Shown here: one piece after another, positions 13,701 to 21,841 of the stretch | How positions within the stretch are numbered: the first letter of the stretch is position 1 | How the letters are laid out: each line of letters opens with the position of its first letter | Virus record (IMG/VR): IMGVR_UViG_3300020061_000025 | Span: 1 to 23,953 of that record | DNA: 23,953 bases | DNA from: a virus | Strand: one strand, 5' to 3' | The notes under the pieces: generated by a model | The model's input: only the letters and a program-made list of their open reading frames with translations | Database searches by the model: none | Told to the model about the DNA's origin: nothing | Made by a program: the position numbers and the translations under genes

Positions 13701-14496
13701 CTGCAATATTGTTTTGAAACTCTTCAAAGGTGGATTCGCTACCTTTATTTTGTAGCGTACCGGCGGCTCCATACCCTGCACCGATGCCGGCACCTTTTGC
13801 CGACTCAACACCAACTTTCTTTAAGGCTTCTTTACCTGTTAGCTTACTAGTCTGTTTCGCCAATTCACTAACAGTAGGAATAACACCCTTGGCAAGCCTA
13901 CCCGTTTTAAGCGCGGTAGAACCTGCACGTAGAGCTGCTCCGCCGGCACCACCAGTAACAACATCTAGACCAATTGAAGCAATAGCACCAGCACCTTTTG
14001 CAGGGTCTACGCGTTCTGCAATTTCACTTTGTCGTTTACTAAAGTCATTTGACTGTTGTGAGCTAATTTTGCTAATTTTACTAATAGCTGTACGGTAACG
14101 TTCTCGCTCTTTATTATCTTTCGATGCACGCATTTTTTCACCAAGAGTCTTAATGGTTTTAACGTCTTCAGCATCAGACTTAGCCTGTACGTCACGGGCT
14201 TTCTGGGCACCACCCGTAGCTTCGTTAATAACTTCTGCTACACCTTCACCTGTACGTTTATACCCAGCTGCTACGCCTTCTCCGACAGCCTTGGCAGCAC
14301 CACCAATAGCACCAATAACATCGAGCAATGGGTTAGTTTCTTTTTTCTTCTTTTTTGGTGCAGCCTTTGGAGCTTGTTTTTTCTTTTTCTGATCTTCATT
14401 AAAAGACCGATTAAGCTCCTCCAAATTTAAGCGACCGCCCCCACCGTTAGCAGAAGCAGCAACTTGACTACCATCGGCGTTATATAGTCTTCCCAT
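10738..14496 (-). CDS. Large internal (ejected) virion protein
   Basis: 1252 aa, the largest gene of the window. The N-terminus is disordered and Lys-rich (DQKKKKQAPKAAPKKKKKE). Several Gly/Ala-rich, membrane-prone helices follow (GAIGGAAKAVGEGVAAGY, AGYGAAGTLQN, IAAGAALGGAIPVLGRGAK). The middle is charged and helical. The region around residues 760-1000 (SLNFVFSAANPVRDQVSSF ... ENSVDFSRSGDF ... FNPFINANIQGSRSL) resembles the polyvalent-protein domain (LPD38-like) found in large phage ejection proteins. Such proteins are packed inside the head and injected with DNA to form a channel. Context (after nozzle-like protein, before fibre) fits T7 gp15/gp16. No lytic transglycosylase motif was seen. 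Confidence 0.7.
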   Translation of the reverse strand: MGRLYNADGSQVAASANGGGGRLNLEELNRSFNEDQKKKKQAPKAAPKKKKKETNPLLDVIGAIGGAAKAVGEGVAAGYKRTGEGVAEVINEATGGAQKARDVQAKSDAEDVKTIKTLGEKMRASKDNKERERYRTAISKISKISSQQSNDFSKRQSEIAERVDPAKGAGAIASIGLDVVTGGAGGAALRAGSTALKTGRLAKGVIPTVSELAKQTSKLTGKEALKKVGVESAKGAGIGAGYGAAGTLQNKGSESTFEEFQNNIAAGAALGGAIPVLGRGAKVVKNAKPLQKVDSLIADAARKATTAVGKTKAGKFVGDVTEKVQVAMGESLAPVMRDFKGLVDKDGRKVTENVRLLDSNVVNSSSIAQARLKENPAWNDLANLFEPATTKPGSLRAARKEKEELGKFISAKQEAINTNKLKPKSQVEVPVGTPKQEKAYELLNKATKDDVQYAFDNDLITKSNYKKYMADDNYTRVQRDMGDDLASRSNFKGVGGANGSISSNSFQQRLTGSKKDALDPFAAHYDWTNKVTREAQRQKLSNYIVTKRQENGLGKGFLREADRVETRQQAVGEANQLRVLRKGLDKAVKSETKYGKRLEQELNSLSKRGKDLSIKNAGSSKLPRPRSGPKAHIDSLVKTSTADLTRIRNKVAKREPKLAAHIDNLVSLKNSHEVARKAVKELTDLARANGDQRLTNKSTIKTFTRGIKEVYEDEPRIVDAINKVGRVDLHALVRFAQAPSKAVQRTATSLNFVFSAANPVRDQVSSFVNSKNAMATHNPISFMLGIKEAVAKPAAKAALRTVGLRKAADKVLNPTKEYEQFLKYIKGSTRTDITREMKKTARAANESLGLKNEKFIGKLENINSATENSTRFQNYIGTLRSEVKKGTPYETAVKNAVQAGRENSVDFSRSGDFAPFMKIFNPFINANIQGSRSLVRAFAERPLATSMKVGSAVLMPVAASTYYNLSDPKRSLIYSQLSDADRDNNLVFIHEDGTVTKIPLAPGIKEFGVPVRNLIEAEYGRGDPQSFAATAKSIFADSVNPLNLGDLIPTAAKPVVEGITNHSFFTGKEIVPEYLKDKDPNEQVFKGTSQSYRDIAKQFGISPLIAKNVISGYTTSVGEQGVSLFDQLRKAGGQDVVTDKRNTLQQLAGKFYEDKPDQNAAANRVFFDAYDPVKARKDRTSKEVTSLVKDGKLQQAKRIASEFNESVAGSFTKFKSDYSSNSDIEQDPMWSDMLDDLQIKTSDRAFKARLKQ

Positions 14497-14498
14497 GA

Positions 14499-15212
14499 TT
14501 AGCTTCCGTATGCGTTTTTACGGTATTGGTAAAGGTATGTAGAAATAGTTTTAGGATCGACATCGCCTGCGTAAGCGTTCTGAAGCTGAGCAAGCACCTT
14601 TTCAGTTTTACCACTCTTAAAGTCTTGCGGGCTAAAACTATTAAAGGCTCCGGCAATATCAGATTGTAGGTCAGAAAGCGCAGCTGCTTTTGTTTGTGCC
14701 GCTGTTGGAGCTTTTGCTGAACCTCCGCCCGAACTACGGGCGGCCATTAAATTTTGTTGGGCCTCAAAGGCACGTTGCTTATCTGCTTGAGATGCCTCAA
14801 ATTGTTGCTGCGCTGTCATCTTGTTCCAGTCATTTAGAACCGAACGGTCACCCTCTTGAGTGGCAAATGCCTTATCAAATAGGTTGGCATTAATATCAGC
14901 TTTCTTACCAAGTAGCTGCGAACGTGTGCCTGCAATCGTTTGTTGCAACTGCGCCAAGGCAGGGAGGTAGGTGTCTGCGGTATAACGTGCTTGTGAATCT
15001 GGTGAGAACCCAGAAAAGAACATACCCTTATTTTGTGCGCCTTGTTCTATATCACCAAAGGCACGAGTTTTCTTAGCATCAAGCCCGGCAACCTGTGCGG
15101 TACCAGCTTTGTCGTTAGCAGCAATGTCAGAATCAATTTGATTAAATTGTCCCTGTGCTCCTTGTGTGAGGGTAGCGATAAGGCCGTTTAGATCACGTAC
15201 TTGGGGTTGCAT
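14499..15212 (-). CDS. Internal virion/ejection protein
   Basis: 237 aa, Gln/Ala-rich and helical (LATLTQGAQGQFNQID-type segment near the start, later WNKMTAQQQFEASQADKQRAF), with a Gly/Ser linker and a compact C-terminus. Size, composition and position directly before the 1252-aa gene fit a small internal core protein of podoviruses. The exact family is not recognised. Start ATG 15212 has AAGGA with an A-rich spacer. Confidence 0.6.
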   Translation of the reverse strand: MQPQVRDLNGLIATLTQGAQGQFNQIDSDIAANDKAGTAQVAGLDAKKTRAFGDIEQGAQNKGMFFSGFSPDSQARYTADTYLPALAQLQQTIAGTRSQLLGKKADINANLFDKAFATQEGDRSVLNDWNKMTAQQQFEASQADKQRAFEAQQNLMAARSSGGGSAKAPTAAQTKAAALSDLQSDIAGAFNSFSPQDFKSGKTEKVLAQLQNAYAGDVDPKTISTYLYQYRKNAYGS

Positions 15213-15235
15213 TTTTGTTTTTCCTTGTTTTCTTA

Positions 15236-15244
15236 ATTATGCCA
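15236..15244 (-). promoter_or_regulatory. Possible extended -10 element (TGGCATAAT)
   Basis: On the - strand TG-G-CATAAT lies just before the leader AAGGAAAAACAAAA of the gene starting at 15212. It matches the pattern of the other late promoters less well (C at the first position). Confidence 0.35.
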
Positions 15245-15246
15245 CA

Positions 15247-15549
15247 TTAGTAGGCTAACTTAAATAGTAAGTTAGCGTCAGCAGTGGTTAGGACATCGTA
15301 ATCTTCTTTGGATATTTTAATGCCATAGTTTTTCCCACTACCCCAGCCATCTAATTGGTAGCCAACGATCATCCGATTAGTCTTGGTATCTGAGTAAACT
15401 GTACAAACAAGTTGTTCATTGTGTGATCGAATAAGTTTATTCAACGCAATAATGTACTCAGCTTTAGTCGCTGTTTGCGGTAACTCCGGTATTTGCCCAC
15501 TTTTGTTTACTATACCAAGTAAAGCAAGGCCAGCTGCATCATCACCCAT
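15247..15549 (-). CDS. Small virion-associated protein of unknown role
   Basis: 100 aa. A helical start (DAAGLALLGIVNKSG), then a beta-rich part (QLVCTVYSDTKTNRMIVGYQLDGWGSGKNYGIKIS). The start overlaps the stop of the nozzle-like gene by 1 nt. It lies within the tail/internal protein block; no family recognised. Confidence 0.6.
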   Translation of the reverse strand: MGDDAAGLALLGIVNKSGQIPELPQTATKAEYIIALNKLIRSHNEQLVCTVYSDTKTNRMIVGYQLDGWGSGKNYGIKISKEDYDVLTTADANLLFKLAY

Positions 15550-17516
15550 CAGCGGGGACGCCCTACTTTAATAAGCGCAATATAGCCGTATAAGTTTACA
15601 GGCTGATCTATGCCGTTGTGTTCAAAGCGGTACTGAATATGCCGTCCACGACCACTCATAGCAGCGGTATTATCGACTAGGTTGCTGCTACCATATTTGG
15701 TGCCGTCTCCCCAGTTAAAGGTGCCCCATTTAGCTCCACCACCATCTACAAGCCAAGGACGCATATTAGGACGATCCTGATAATCCATGTCCTTGCCTAC
15801 GCTTAAGTAGTAACTAGATTCTGTAGGTCGCACAACAGGACGAAAACGTTTTACACGTTTTTTAGATGCACCTGAACCATAGAGCTTCCGTACTGTGTGA
15901 TATTTAAAGTCAATAGCCTTTCCCATGTCAGAGTAAGTTTCTTCACCAAAATAAAGTGCTCCGGCTCGTGAGCTAAATTCGACTAATTGGTTTTCATCAA
16001 ACGTCCACTCCATGGAGCCCATGACAGGCCGACCAGTATCGCGGAACCACTGATCCTGCTCTATATCATAAAGAAGCATGTAAGTTACATCGACATTTGG
16101 TGTCTTGTTATAGTAAATCCTCAACTGGTTCTTATATAAATGAAGCCTCACCTTATCAACATCAAGAATTTTACGAAGCTCAGGCCCAACTTTAAAGGAA
16201 ATTTGCTTGTCAACGGAACCATTCCAGGAGTAAATATGACGGTCATCCGCCATAAAATAAATGGCCTCTTTACCTCGTGCTGTTGCTTCCTGTGATACAG
16301 CACCCTTCGTACCTACGTGTGGAGTTGGTTCGAATGTTTGAATGTCACTACCAAGCAGCGTATACTTCATTTCTTTGGTGAATACCGTAGCACCCTGTCG
16401 AAACTCGTGCCAAGCAGTGATGTGATCTGGCGACTTTGGACGACCAATATAGAAGAAATTAACCTCGGGCCAAGTTTCCCAGTCAAAGAGTGCAGAAAAA
16501 TCAACACGCGTTGGATCATCCTTTGGAACCACCAAAAGACGATTCTCAAGCACTAAAAGATTGTTAGGAACACCATTATCCGGTGGAACATTTGGTATAT
16601 CGCTTGGAGCATCTGTACCATTCCAGCGGCGTGCATTCCCCTCACTATCGGCCCAAAAAGTCCAGTCATCAACATTAGTAAAGCGAACGCGTGTTGAGTC
16701 AACACTTATGGTGTCGAGCACTTCGGGTATCGCAGGATTGTCAGGTAGCTTATAGATACTGGTACCGAGTCCGAACAGGGTAATATTGTCACCGCTCTGT
16801 GGGTAACGTTTTGTGAACCCTTTTACTAACCCATCTTCAGAAGTATAAGTCTTAAAACGAGCCGAACCAGTGTAAAATGTCCAGGTTTTTTGGTCATCAC
16901 TACTCACCTGAATACCAGAGCCAGCGGTAGCGGCTAGATTATACGAGCCAACTCCAAGTTCCTGCATTTTTACAACCGCCCAGTACTCTTCATCCTCTTC
17001 AATTGCCGGGGCATCGATAAGATACGAAGCCACACTTAAGTATGAGCCAGTAATAAGCGAGGGGGCTATAGAAGTTTGACCAATTAGCGTATTCGGAAGT
17101 CCCAACCTACTTGTGTAAATCTCAATAATTACCGCGCCACGAGTGTTAAGAGATTTCTTAATCGTAAGGTCGTATTTAGTAAGCGCTCCTGATGTTCCAG
17201 CAGTAAAAGGGATGGCTACAATTCGTTCCGTGTCCACCAAAGTATCGCCAGTGATGGTTTCAGTATTTTGAGTATCGAGTATTTCTCCGACAGGTGTTGA
17301 AAAACGAATAGAGCCCTGCCTTGTACGCATAGCAACACTTGTTTCACTTTCATTATCTGCAAAACGCCGTGAGTTAATTGTAAATCCAGTCTCACCATCA
17401 GGCATAACCTGATCGGGTGCCACCAAATTAAGACCTTTAAGATCGTAAACCTCATCCTTTAAAGGATTTGAGCTAGCTAAGATTTTGGAGCGAGCGGGTG
17501 TTTGTCCACTTCTCAT
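15549..17516 (-). CDS. Tail tubular (nozzle-like) protein
   Basis: 655 aa, largely beta. It begins with a segment typical of podovirus tail tube proteins (NPLKDEVYDLKGLNLVAPDQ). Repeated beta-propeller-like blades follow, such as KYDLTIKKSLNTRGAVIIEI, NVDDWTFWADSEGNARRWNG and DDRHIYSWNGSVDKQISF. Size and position immediately after the connector-like gene parallel T7 gp12 (794 aa), which forms the nozzle of the short tail. Assignment rests on order and overall character. Confidence 0.55.
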   Translation of the reverse strand: MRSGQTPARSKILASSNPLKDEVYDLKGLNLVAPDQVMPDGETGFTINSRRFADNESETSVAMRTRQGSIRFSTPVGEILDTQNTETITGDTLVDTERIVAIPFTAGTSGALTKYDLTIKKSLNTRGAVIIEIYTSRLGLPNTLIGQTSIAPSLITGSYLSVASYLIDAPAIEEDEEYWAVVKMQELGVGSYNLAATAGSGIQVSSDDQKTWTFYTGSARFKTYTSEDGLVKGFTKRYPQSGDNITLFGLGTSIYKLPDNPAIPEVLDTISVDSTRVRFTNVDDWTFWADSEGNARRWNGTDAPSDIPNVPPDNGVPNNLLVLENRLLVVPKDDPTRVDFSALFDWETWPEVNFFYIGRPKSPDHITAWHEFRQGATVFTKEMKYTLLGSDIQTFEPTPHVGTKGAVSQEATARGKEAIYFMADDRHIYSWNGSVDKQISFKVGPELRKILDVDKVRLHLYKNQLRIYYNKTPNVDVTYMLLYDIEQDQWFRDTGRPVMGSMEWTFDENQLVEFSSRAGALYFGEETYSDMGKAIDFKYHTVRKLYGSGASKKRVKRFRPVVRPTESSYYLSVGKDMDYQDRPNMRPWLVDGGGAKWGTFNWGDGTKYGSSNLVDNTAAMSGRGRHIQYRFEHNGIDQPVNLYGYIALIKVGRPR

Positions 17517-17517
17517 A

Positions 17518-18177
17518 TTATTCCCCTATGTATCTGCTACGGCCGCTGTAGCCACGGTTCGTGCGTATCACTGTAGGCTTCGTTTTGCCACCGCCACGGG
17601 CTTCGTTACGAATAAATGTAGTTACTAGTGGATCGAGCAGCGTACGCTCCTGTGCGGCCTCTGCATAGTCTTCATCAATCTCCATAACTCGTGCCTTCGT
17701 ACCCTTTGCAACAAGTTCGATGTAGCGACCAGGCACTTCACAGTCATCTGTAAGTTCTTCCATGGGAACGGGCTCACGAATATAATCTAGGTTAAAAGTA
17801 TGCGATCCGTTAAGCGGCTGTGCAAAACGCATAGCGTTTCCGAAGTCAGTCCAGTCACGCGCTTGACCAGAACTTGCCGTTGCAAAGTTAGCGTGAGATG
17901 CCATGAAATCACCATAATCCTGATACGAATGTTTTAAATCGTAAACCTGGGGAATAGTAAGGTAAATAGTTACCCAAGCAAGCATGTCATCGGGAAAGTC
18001 AACAAGAGTATCGTTAAGTGCACCATCAAGCGTGGTGCTTGTCTCCATAAGGCGCGTATGGTTGTTATTGAATAGCTCGTAAACAAACCAGTTAGCCGCC
18101 TCTGTAATAACAGTAGCGTCATACTCATCGTCCTGAAGTAAGCGGCGAACTGATGCAATAATTTGTTCAAGCGTCAT
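17518..18177 (-). CDS. Head-tail connector (adaptor-like) protein
   Basis: 219 aa. An N-terminal helical bundle (LEQIIASVRRLLQDDEYDATVITEAANWFVYEL) is followed by a beta insertion and a C-terminal helix (DEDYAEAAQERTLLDPLVTTFI) with a basic tail. This resembles podovirus adaptors that sit under the portal (T7 gp11, 196 aa). It precedes the nozzle-like gene by 2 nt. Has its own promoter and leader. Confidence 0.6.
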   Translation of the reverse strand: MTLEQIIASVRRLLQDDEYDATVITEAANWFVYELFNNNHTRLMETSTTLDGALNDTLVDFPDDMLAWVTIYLTIPQVYDLKHSYQDYGDFMASHANFATASSGQARDWTDFGNAMRFAQPLNGSHTFNLDYIREPVPMEELTDDCEVPGRYIELVAKGTKARVMEIDEDYAEAAQERTLLDPLVTTFIRNEARGGGKTKPTVIRTNRGYSGRSRYIGE

Positions 18178-18212
18178 CTGTTTGTTTTCCTTTATTTATT
18201 TTAAGTATATCA
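18178..18212 (-). promoter_or_regulatory. Promoter plus leader before the connector gene
   Basis: Extended -10 TGATATACT at 18204-18212 (- strand), overlapping the TGA stop of the fibre gene, then an A/T-rich stretch and AAAGGAAAACAAACAG before ATG. Nearly identical to 10701-10735. Confidence 0.55.
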
Positions 18213-19535
18213 GATGTAAGAACAAGTAACGCGAACACCTGTTAGTGTTGCATCAAAACCTACATAGATACCTGTACCGGCTACAGTATCAAGAGTAACA
18301 GTATGAGGCGTTATGGATGTTGTAAGCCACTCTGAGTGGAGTACTGTGCCCGACTCAGCCGTATTATCGTAAATAGTGAGTAGTCCTGCAACTGGCGTTG
18401 CGCTAGTAGCGGTCACAGTTACGGTATGAAGAAATCCAGCCGTTGCCTTAACTTGACCATCAGCGGTTTTCGTTGAAGAAAGAAAAGGCATGTAACCTCG
18501 CCAACGCGCATAATCAGCTGTGTCGGGGCGGTAGTATTCTTGCCCAGTGGCTACGATACCCGTGGTCACACCGTCACCGAATTGTGTAATGTCCTTAACG
18601 GCTGTACCACTCAGTGACATGTTTGATGTAATATTGTTGTTTGCATCAATGTTAAGCCCTCGCGCGTTACCAGCGGCGTCACGCAAAGTTACTTTAAGGT
18701 TGGCTATAGCATCAACCTGTAAATTACTAAAGTTGCCTGTTGTCATGCTAGGTGGAGAGGAAAGATATTGTGCAATTATACCTGTGCTAAGACTAGTGTC
18801 TCCAGGGTTGTTATTACCACCTGCTGTAGCTAGCCGACCAGCGGTAATAAAGCCAGCAAGAACACCAGTACTATTAGTACCGCCTACATAAAAAGCGTTA
18901 GTTGGTGACGTTGACCCGGTAGCTGAGTTAGCGCCAACTGTCCAGGTACCTGTTTGGGAGGCATTAACAGACTGAGATAACTCAGTAGGTGGAATAGAGT
19001 ATAGTTCAGCTGTAGCAACAATCGTCCCTGAAGTCCAGGCCGATGTTATTACTTTCATATATCGACCGTATGTACCACCAGTGAAAATACCACTACTGGA
19101 TATATTTGTTGACGAAATTCCTTGACCGTTTGAGTTAAATAGAGGAGAGGTCACGAAAATAACATTATCATTAGAAAACTGTATATTTGCAGTTGCACTA
19201 CCAAACCCTGATAATTGTAAAGATACCGAACTGTAGTTAGACACATCAAACGATGCGATAATTGTCCCGACCGCAGCAATACTACCAGTTTTCTCCATAA
19301 ACGCTCTTGCTACTAACTGGCTATTTTGGCCTACTGCTGTACCATCTGATTTAAGGACGTTTGCTATGTTGGTACCGTCAGTGAGCTTTGTTTGTTGGGT
19401 TCCGTTGGTTTGGTTTGCAGTAGTTGCGCCAGCGGTGTTTGATACTGGTACGGTTGACTGATCGCTCGCCAAAACAACTGGCGCTGAGTTCGCGCTTGTT
19501 GCTTGACCATTTGCATTTTTTGGTGTATATGCCAT
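18210..19535 (-). CDS. Fibre-like structural protein
   Basis: 441 aa from ATG 19535 (TAATG overlap with the tailspike stop). It opens with MAYTPKNANGQATSANSAP and ASDQSTVPV, a common phage adhesin opening. Beta-rich Ser/Thr/Gly-rich repeats follow. A C-terminal domain (QVKATAGFLHTVTVTATSATPVAGLLTI...) resembles fibre tip domains. A start five codons earlier (19550) would lie inside the tailspike gene. Likely part of the host-recognition apparatus. Confidence 0.6.
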   Translation of the reverse strand: MAYTPKNANGQATSANSAPVVLASDQSTVPVSNTAGATTANQTNGTQQTKLTDGTNIANVLKSDGTAVGQNSQLVARAFMEKTGSIAAVGTIIASFDVSNYSSVSLQLSGFGSATANIQFSNDNVIFVTSPLFNSNGQGISSTNISSSGIFTGGTYGRYMKVITSAWTSGTIVATAELYSIPPTELSQSVNASQTGTWTVGANSATGSTSPTNAFYVGGTNSTGVLAGFITAGRLATAGGNNNPGDTSLSTGIIAQYLSSPPSMTTGNFSNLQVDAIANLKVTLRDAAGNARGLNIDANNNITSNMSLSGTAVKDITQFGDGVTTGIVATGQEYYRPDTADYARWRGYMPFLSSTKTADGQVKATAGFLHTVTVTATSATPVAGLLTIYDNTAESGTVLHSEWLTTSITPHTVTLDTVAGTGIYVGFDATLTGVRVTCSYI

Positions 19536-21346
19536 TATACTATTTTCCATTCTGTGTTATTTGAGATTAGACTAACTGATTCACTAGGCGCTAACGTAAT
19601 TCCGCCACCATCCGCAGTTTGAGACGAAGTAAAAGCCAAAGATACGTTGACAGTATGTGAGTTTTTTAATGTATAAAGATTTGTATTACTCACACATGTT
19701 GGCAAAGTGACTGTATGTGCACCAGAGATGATGTACACGTAATCAGTATTGGCCGCTGCACCAGCAGTCACATTGCCGCTTGTCACTACCACAGTGCGCG
19801 ATATAGATGACAGTGACGCGGCTGCATTAAGAGTTGTACCAACAATAGAGAGCCCAGTGCCAAGAGTCAACTCCTCAATGGCTCCTGTGCCTGCGGTACC
19901 GCGACCGAGTAACTTATTTGTAGTCATCGTATCGCGCTTTACATCAACACCATTAGCGCGAATTGTGCCGGCACCTTTTGAAACAAGATTGAAGTATATA
20001 TCCGTGTCCGTACCTTCAGCTGTAAGCGTTACCGCCTGTCCCGTACTAGCAGGACGTAACCGTAAATTATTTACCGCAGTCGCATTAGATTCAACAGTAA
20101 GCGCATTTTTGTTATCTGTGTTACGAATCGCCTGAGTTTGAATTGTAGTATTAAAGAGGTTTGGAATTGTTGAGACGCCAGAATCATCGTTTAGTGTGAC
20201 TACTGAACCGTTATATACTTTAGCACTCGTAAAGGTACAACCCACCAAAGAGACTGAAGTTCCAACATCAGTCTGAATTGAAGCAGTTGCACCAGCGTGT
20301 GCTTGATTATCCATACAAGAAATAAGAGAAACACCCAGCGCAGTACCCGTTACAAGAAACCCTAAGTCATGGGTGTCATAGGAGTAACACCCAGCCATTT
20401 CTATAGCGTTTGCACCAAACACAACATCGCCTTCAATCTTGAAGGAAATACCCGTATAGTCAGCTACTCCGTGACTTTGACTACTTTCCGCACCAGAACC
20501 ATTAACCGACAAGCCAAAGACAGATAGGAAGTAATATCCAATACCGTTTGAGTCACTCGCACAACCGCTCAGCTGCACGTAGGTGGCTTTTTTGATAAAG
20601 ATACCGGCCATGTTGTTGTTGTTGCCGTAACAGGCTATGAGAGCCACACTAGTAACAAACGAGTCGGTACCATCAATCCAGATACCATGCTGTAAGTTGC
20701 TAGTTGCTAATACGCGTTCCAAACGAGAGACGATTGCCCCCCCAAGATAAACACCAGTACCACCAAATTGTTGCGAAGAAACATCTGTTAAAGAAACGTA
20801 TGCAAGAGGTTCACCGGCAATGTGAATACCGTCACCCGTGCCTGAACCTGTCCCGATAAATCCGAGTGAGACAATCGAAGATTCGGCCGCAACTACACCA
20901 GTACCGATCATCTCTAGCGTGTTAATATCATCGGTAAGCTGTTGAATAAGTGACGAACCAGACCCTACTCCAACTAAAGATACCTTCTCTAAAAGGTTGA
21001 GGGTATCTGTAATAATGTAAAGTCCTTTAGGGAAGAATACTACTGAACCATTGTTTGCGTGTGCGTCCACAATAGCAGCTCTAATCGCATTAGTGTCATC
21101 AGCGATGCCATCTCCCACTGCACCATAATCGTGTACGTTAAGCACGGTATAACTACCTGTTGCTGAAAATGTAAGATTTGGAAAGGTACCCGTAATACTG
21201 ATACCGTAACCAGCGATTGCGTTAAGCGCTTCTGGTGATAAACCTCGTGGCCCGCGCGCACTTCCGGTAACTTTAAAAACCCTCGTAGGGGCTGTCTGAA
21301 TACGGGCTACAGTGCCTTTATTAGATCGTACTTGAAAAGTAGGCAT
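19535..21346 (-). CDS. Tailspike with pectate-lyase-like beta-helix
   Basis: 603 aa. Residues about 68-130 (VHDYGAVGDGIADDTNAIRAA ... VVFFPKGLYIITDTLNLLEKVSLVGVG) are the classic Pectate_lyase_3 opening of right-handed parallel beta-helix tailspikes. Beta-helix rungs follow to about residue 390 (VSLTDVSSQQFGGTGVYLGG, LQHGIWIDGTDSFV). The C-terminal region (GRGTAGTGAIEELTLGTGLSI and TLPTCVSNTNLYTLKNS) looks like trimerisation/end domains. Such proteins bind and often cleave surface polysaccharide. Unusually placed between head genes and the connector. Confidence 0.85.
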   Translation of the reverse strand: MPTFQVRSNKGTVARIQTAPTRVFKVTGSARGPRGLSPEALNAIAGYGISITGTFPNLTFSATGSYTVLNVHDYGAVGDGIADDTNAIRAAIVDAHANNGSVVFFPKGLYIITDTLNLLEKVSLVGVGSGSSLIQQLTDDINTLEMIGTGVVAAESSIVSLGFIGTGSGTGDGIHIAGEPLAYVSLTDVSSQQFGGTGVYLGGAIVSRLERVLATSNLQHGIWIDGTDSFVTSVALIACYGNNNNMAGIFIKKATYVQLSGCASDSNGIGYYFLSVFGLSVNGSGAESSQSHGVADYTGISFKIEGDVVFGANAIEMAGCYSYDTHDLGFLVTGTALGVSLISCMDNQAHAGATASIQTDVGTSVSLVGCTFTSAKVYNGSVVTLNDDSGVSTIPNLFNTTIQTQAIRNTDNKNALTVESNATAVNNLRLRPASTGQAVTLTAEGTDTDIYFNLVSKGAGTIRANGVDVKRDTMTTNKLLGRGTAGTGAIEELTLGTGLSIVGTTLNAAASLSSISRTVVVTSGNVTAGAAANTDYVYIISGAHTVTLPTCVSNTNLYTLKNSHTVNVSLAFTSSQTADGGGITLAPSESVSLISNNTEWKIV

Positions 21347-21750
21347 TACGCGGCCCTCTTTACATCCGCGAAAATTATCGTTTCAATATAACCATCGTCT
21401 GCGGGGAACGTTTCAATAACATTAAGCGCAGAAACTAATTGAAACTCGCCAAGATACTTCTTGCTTTTTGAACCATCTGAAAAACTAACATTTACAATGT
21501 CATCGGGAACGAAATCTAATGCGTAAGTCACATATCCTGCGAGGTATTCAGGATCATCTTCGGTAACAATCGCAGAATCGGTAAAACTCTTATCGATTAC
21601 AGCAGCCGCGTCACTGTCATCATTGTCAATTTTAGGCTTTGCAGCAAACGATAGTACACCGCCCTCTACCCAAGAATCCTCTGGTAACTGAAAATAGTGG
21701 GTGAGGTCGTCACCCCTCTTAAATTCCATTGTTGGACCTTTAGATGCCAT
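21346..21750 (-). CDS. Tail-associated protein with BppU-like N-terminus
   Basis: 134 aa. MEFKRGDDLTHYFQLPEDS, then VLSFAAKPKIDNDDSDAAAVIDKSF, matches the common beta-sandwich found at the N-terminus of baseplate-upper and fibre-anchor proteins. It directly precedes the tailspike, so it may anchor it. It has its own promoter (21775-21783) after a terminator. Confidence 0.6.
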   Translation of the reverse strand: MASKGPTMEFKRGDDLTHYFQLPEDSWVEGGVLSFAAKPKIDNDDSDAAAVIDKSFTDSAIVTEDDPEYLAGYVTYALDFVPDDIVNVSFSDGSKSKKYLGEFQLVSALNVIETFPADDGYIETIIFADVKRAA

Positions 21751-21774
21751 GTTTTTGTTTTTGTCCTTTTTTTA

Positions 21775-21783
21775 ATTGTACCA
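21775..21783 (-). promoter_or_regulatory. Extended -10 promoter (TGGTACAAT)
   Basis: On the - strand TG-G-TACAAT lies about 25 nt before the ATG at 21750, with leader AAAGGACAAAAACAAAAAC. It follows a terminator, so it would restart transcription for the tail/fibre genes. A CACCAAA motif (21788-21794) sits just upstream. Confidence 0.6.
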
Positions 21784-21795
21784 TACCCACCAAAG

Positions 21796-21819
21796 AAAAA
21801 TCCCTCGGTGAAGAGGGAT
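21796..21819 (-). terminator. Rho-independent terminator after the head genes
   Basis: On the - strand ATCCCTC, a TTCACC loop, GAGGGAT and a T run. It lies 22 nt after the end of the 21842-22255 gene and separates the head genes from the tail genes. Confidence 0.8.
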
Positions 21820-21841
21820 AATTTCTTATTGAATTAGTGAA

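Larger units (their letters stand above)
383..21794. repeat. Dispersed 7-mer CACCAAA (either strand)
   Basis: Thirty-six copies were found by eye, 24 as CACCAAA and 12 as TTTGGTG on the + strand. Examples: 676, 1934, 2764, 2822, 4967, 6075, 6483, 7206, 8079, 10933, 13468, 16530, 17235, 20243, 21788 (forward) and 383, 2745, 3651, 6605, 7227, 14354, 16374, 19518 (reverse). About 3 would be expected in a random sequence of this length. Copies occur in several reading frames and in non-coding DNA. Confidence 0.6.

Noticed and set aside
13730-14392. Open frames opposite to the large virion protein
   Set aside because: Ala/Pro/Ser-rich shadows caused by the composition of the 1252-aa gene; no start signals.
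18547-20135. Open frames opposite to the fibre and tailspike genes
   Set aside because: Repetitive Val/Pro/Ala translations typical of antisense to Thr/Gly-rich beta proteins.
383-21794. CACCAAA as a CRISPR or tandem repeat
   Set aside because: Copies are irregularly spaced in both orientations and mostly within genes, without spacers.
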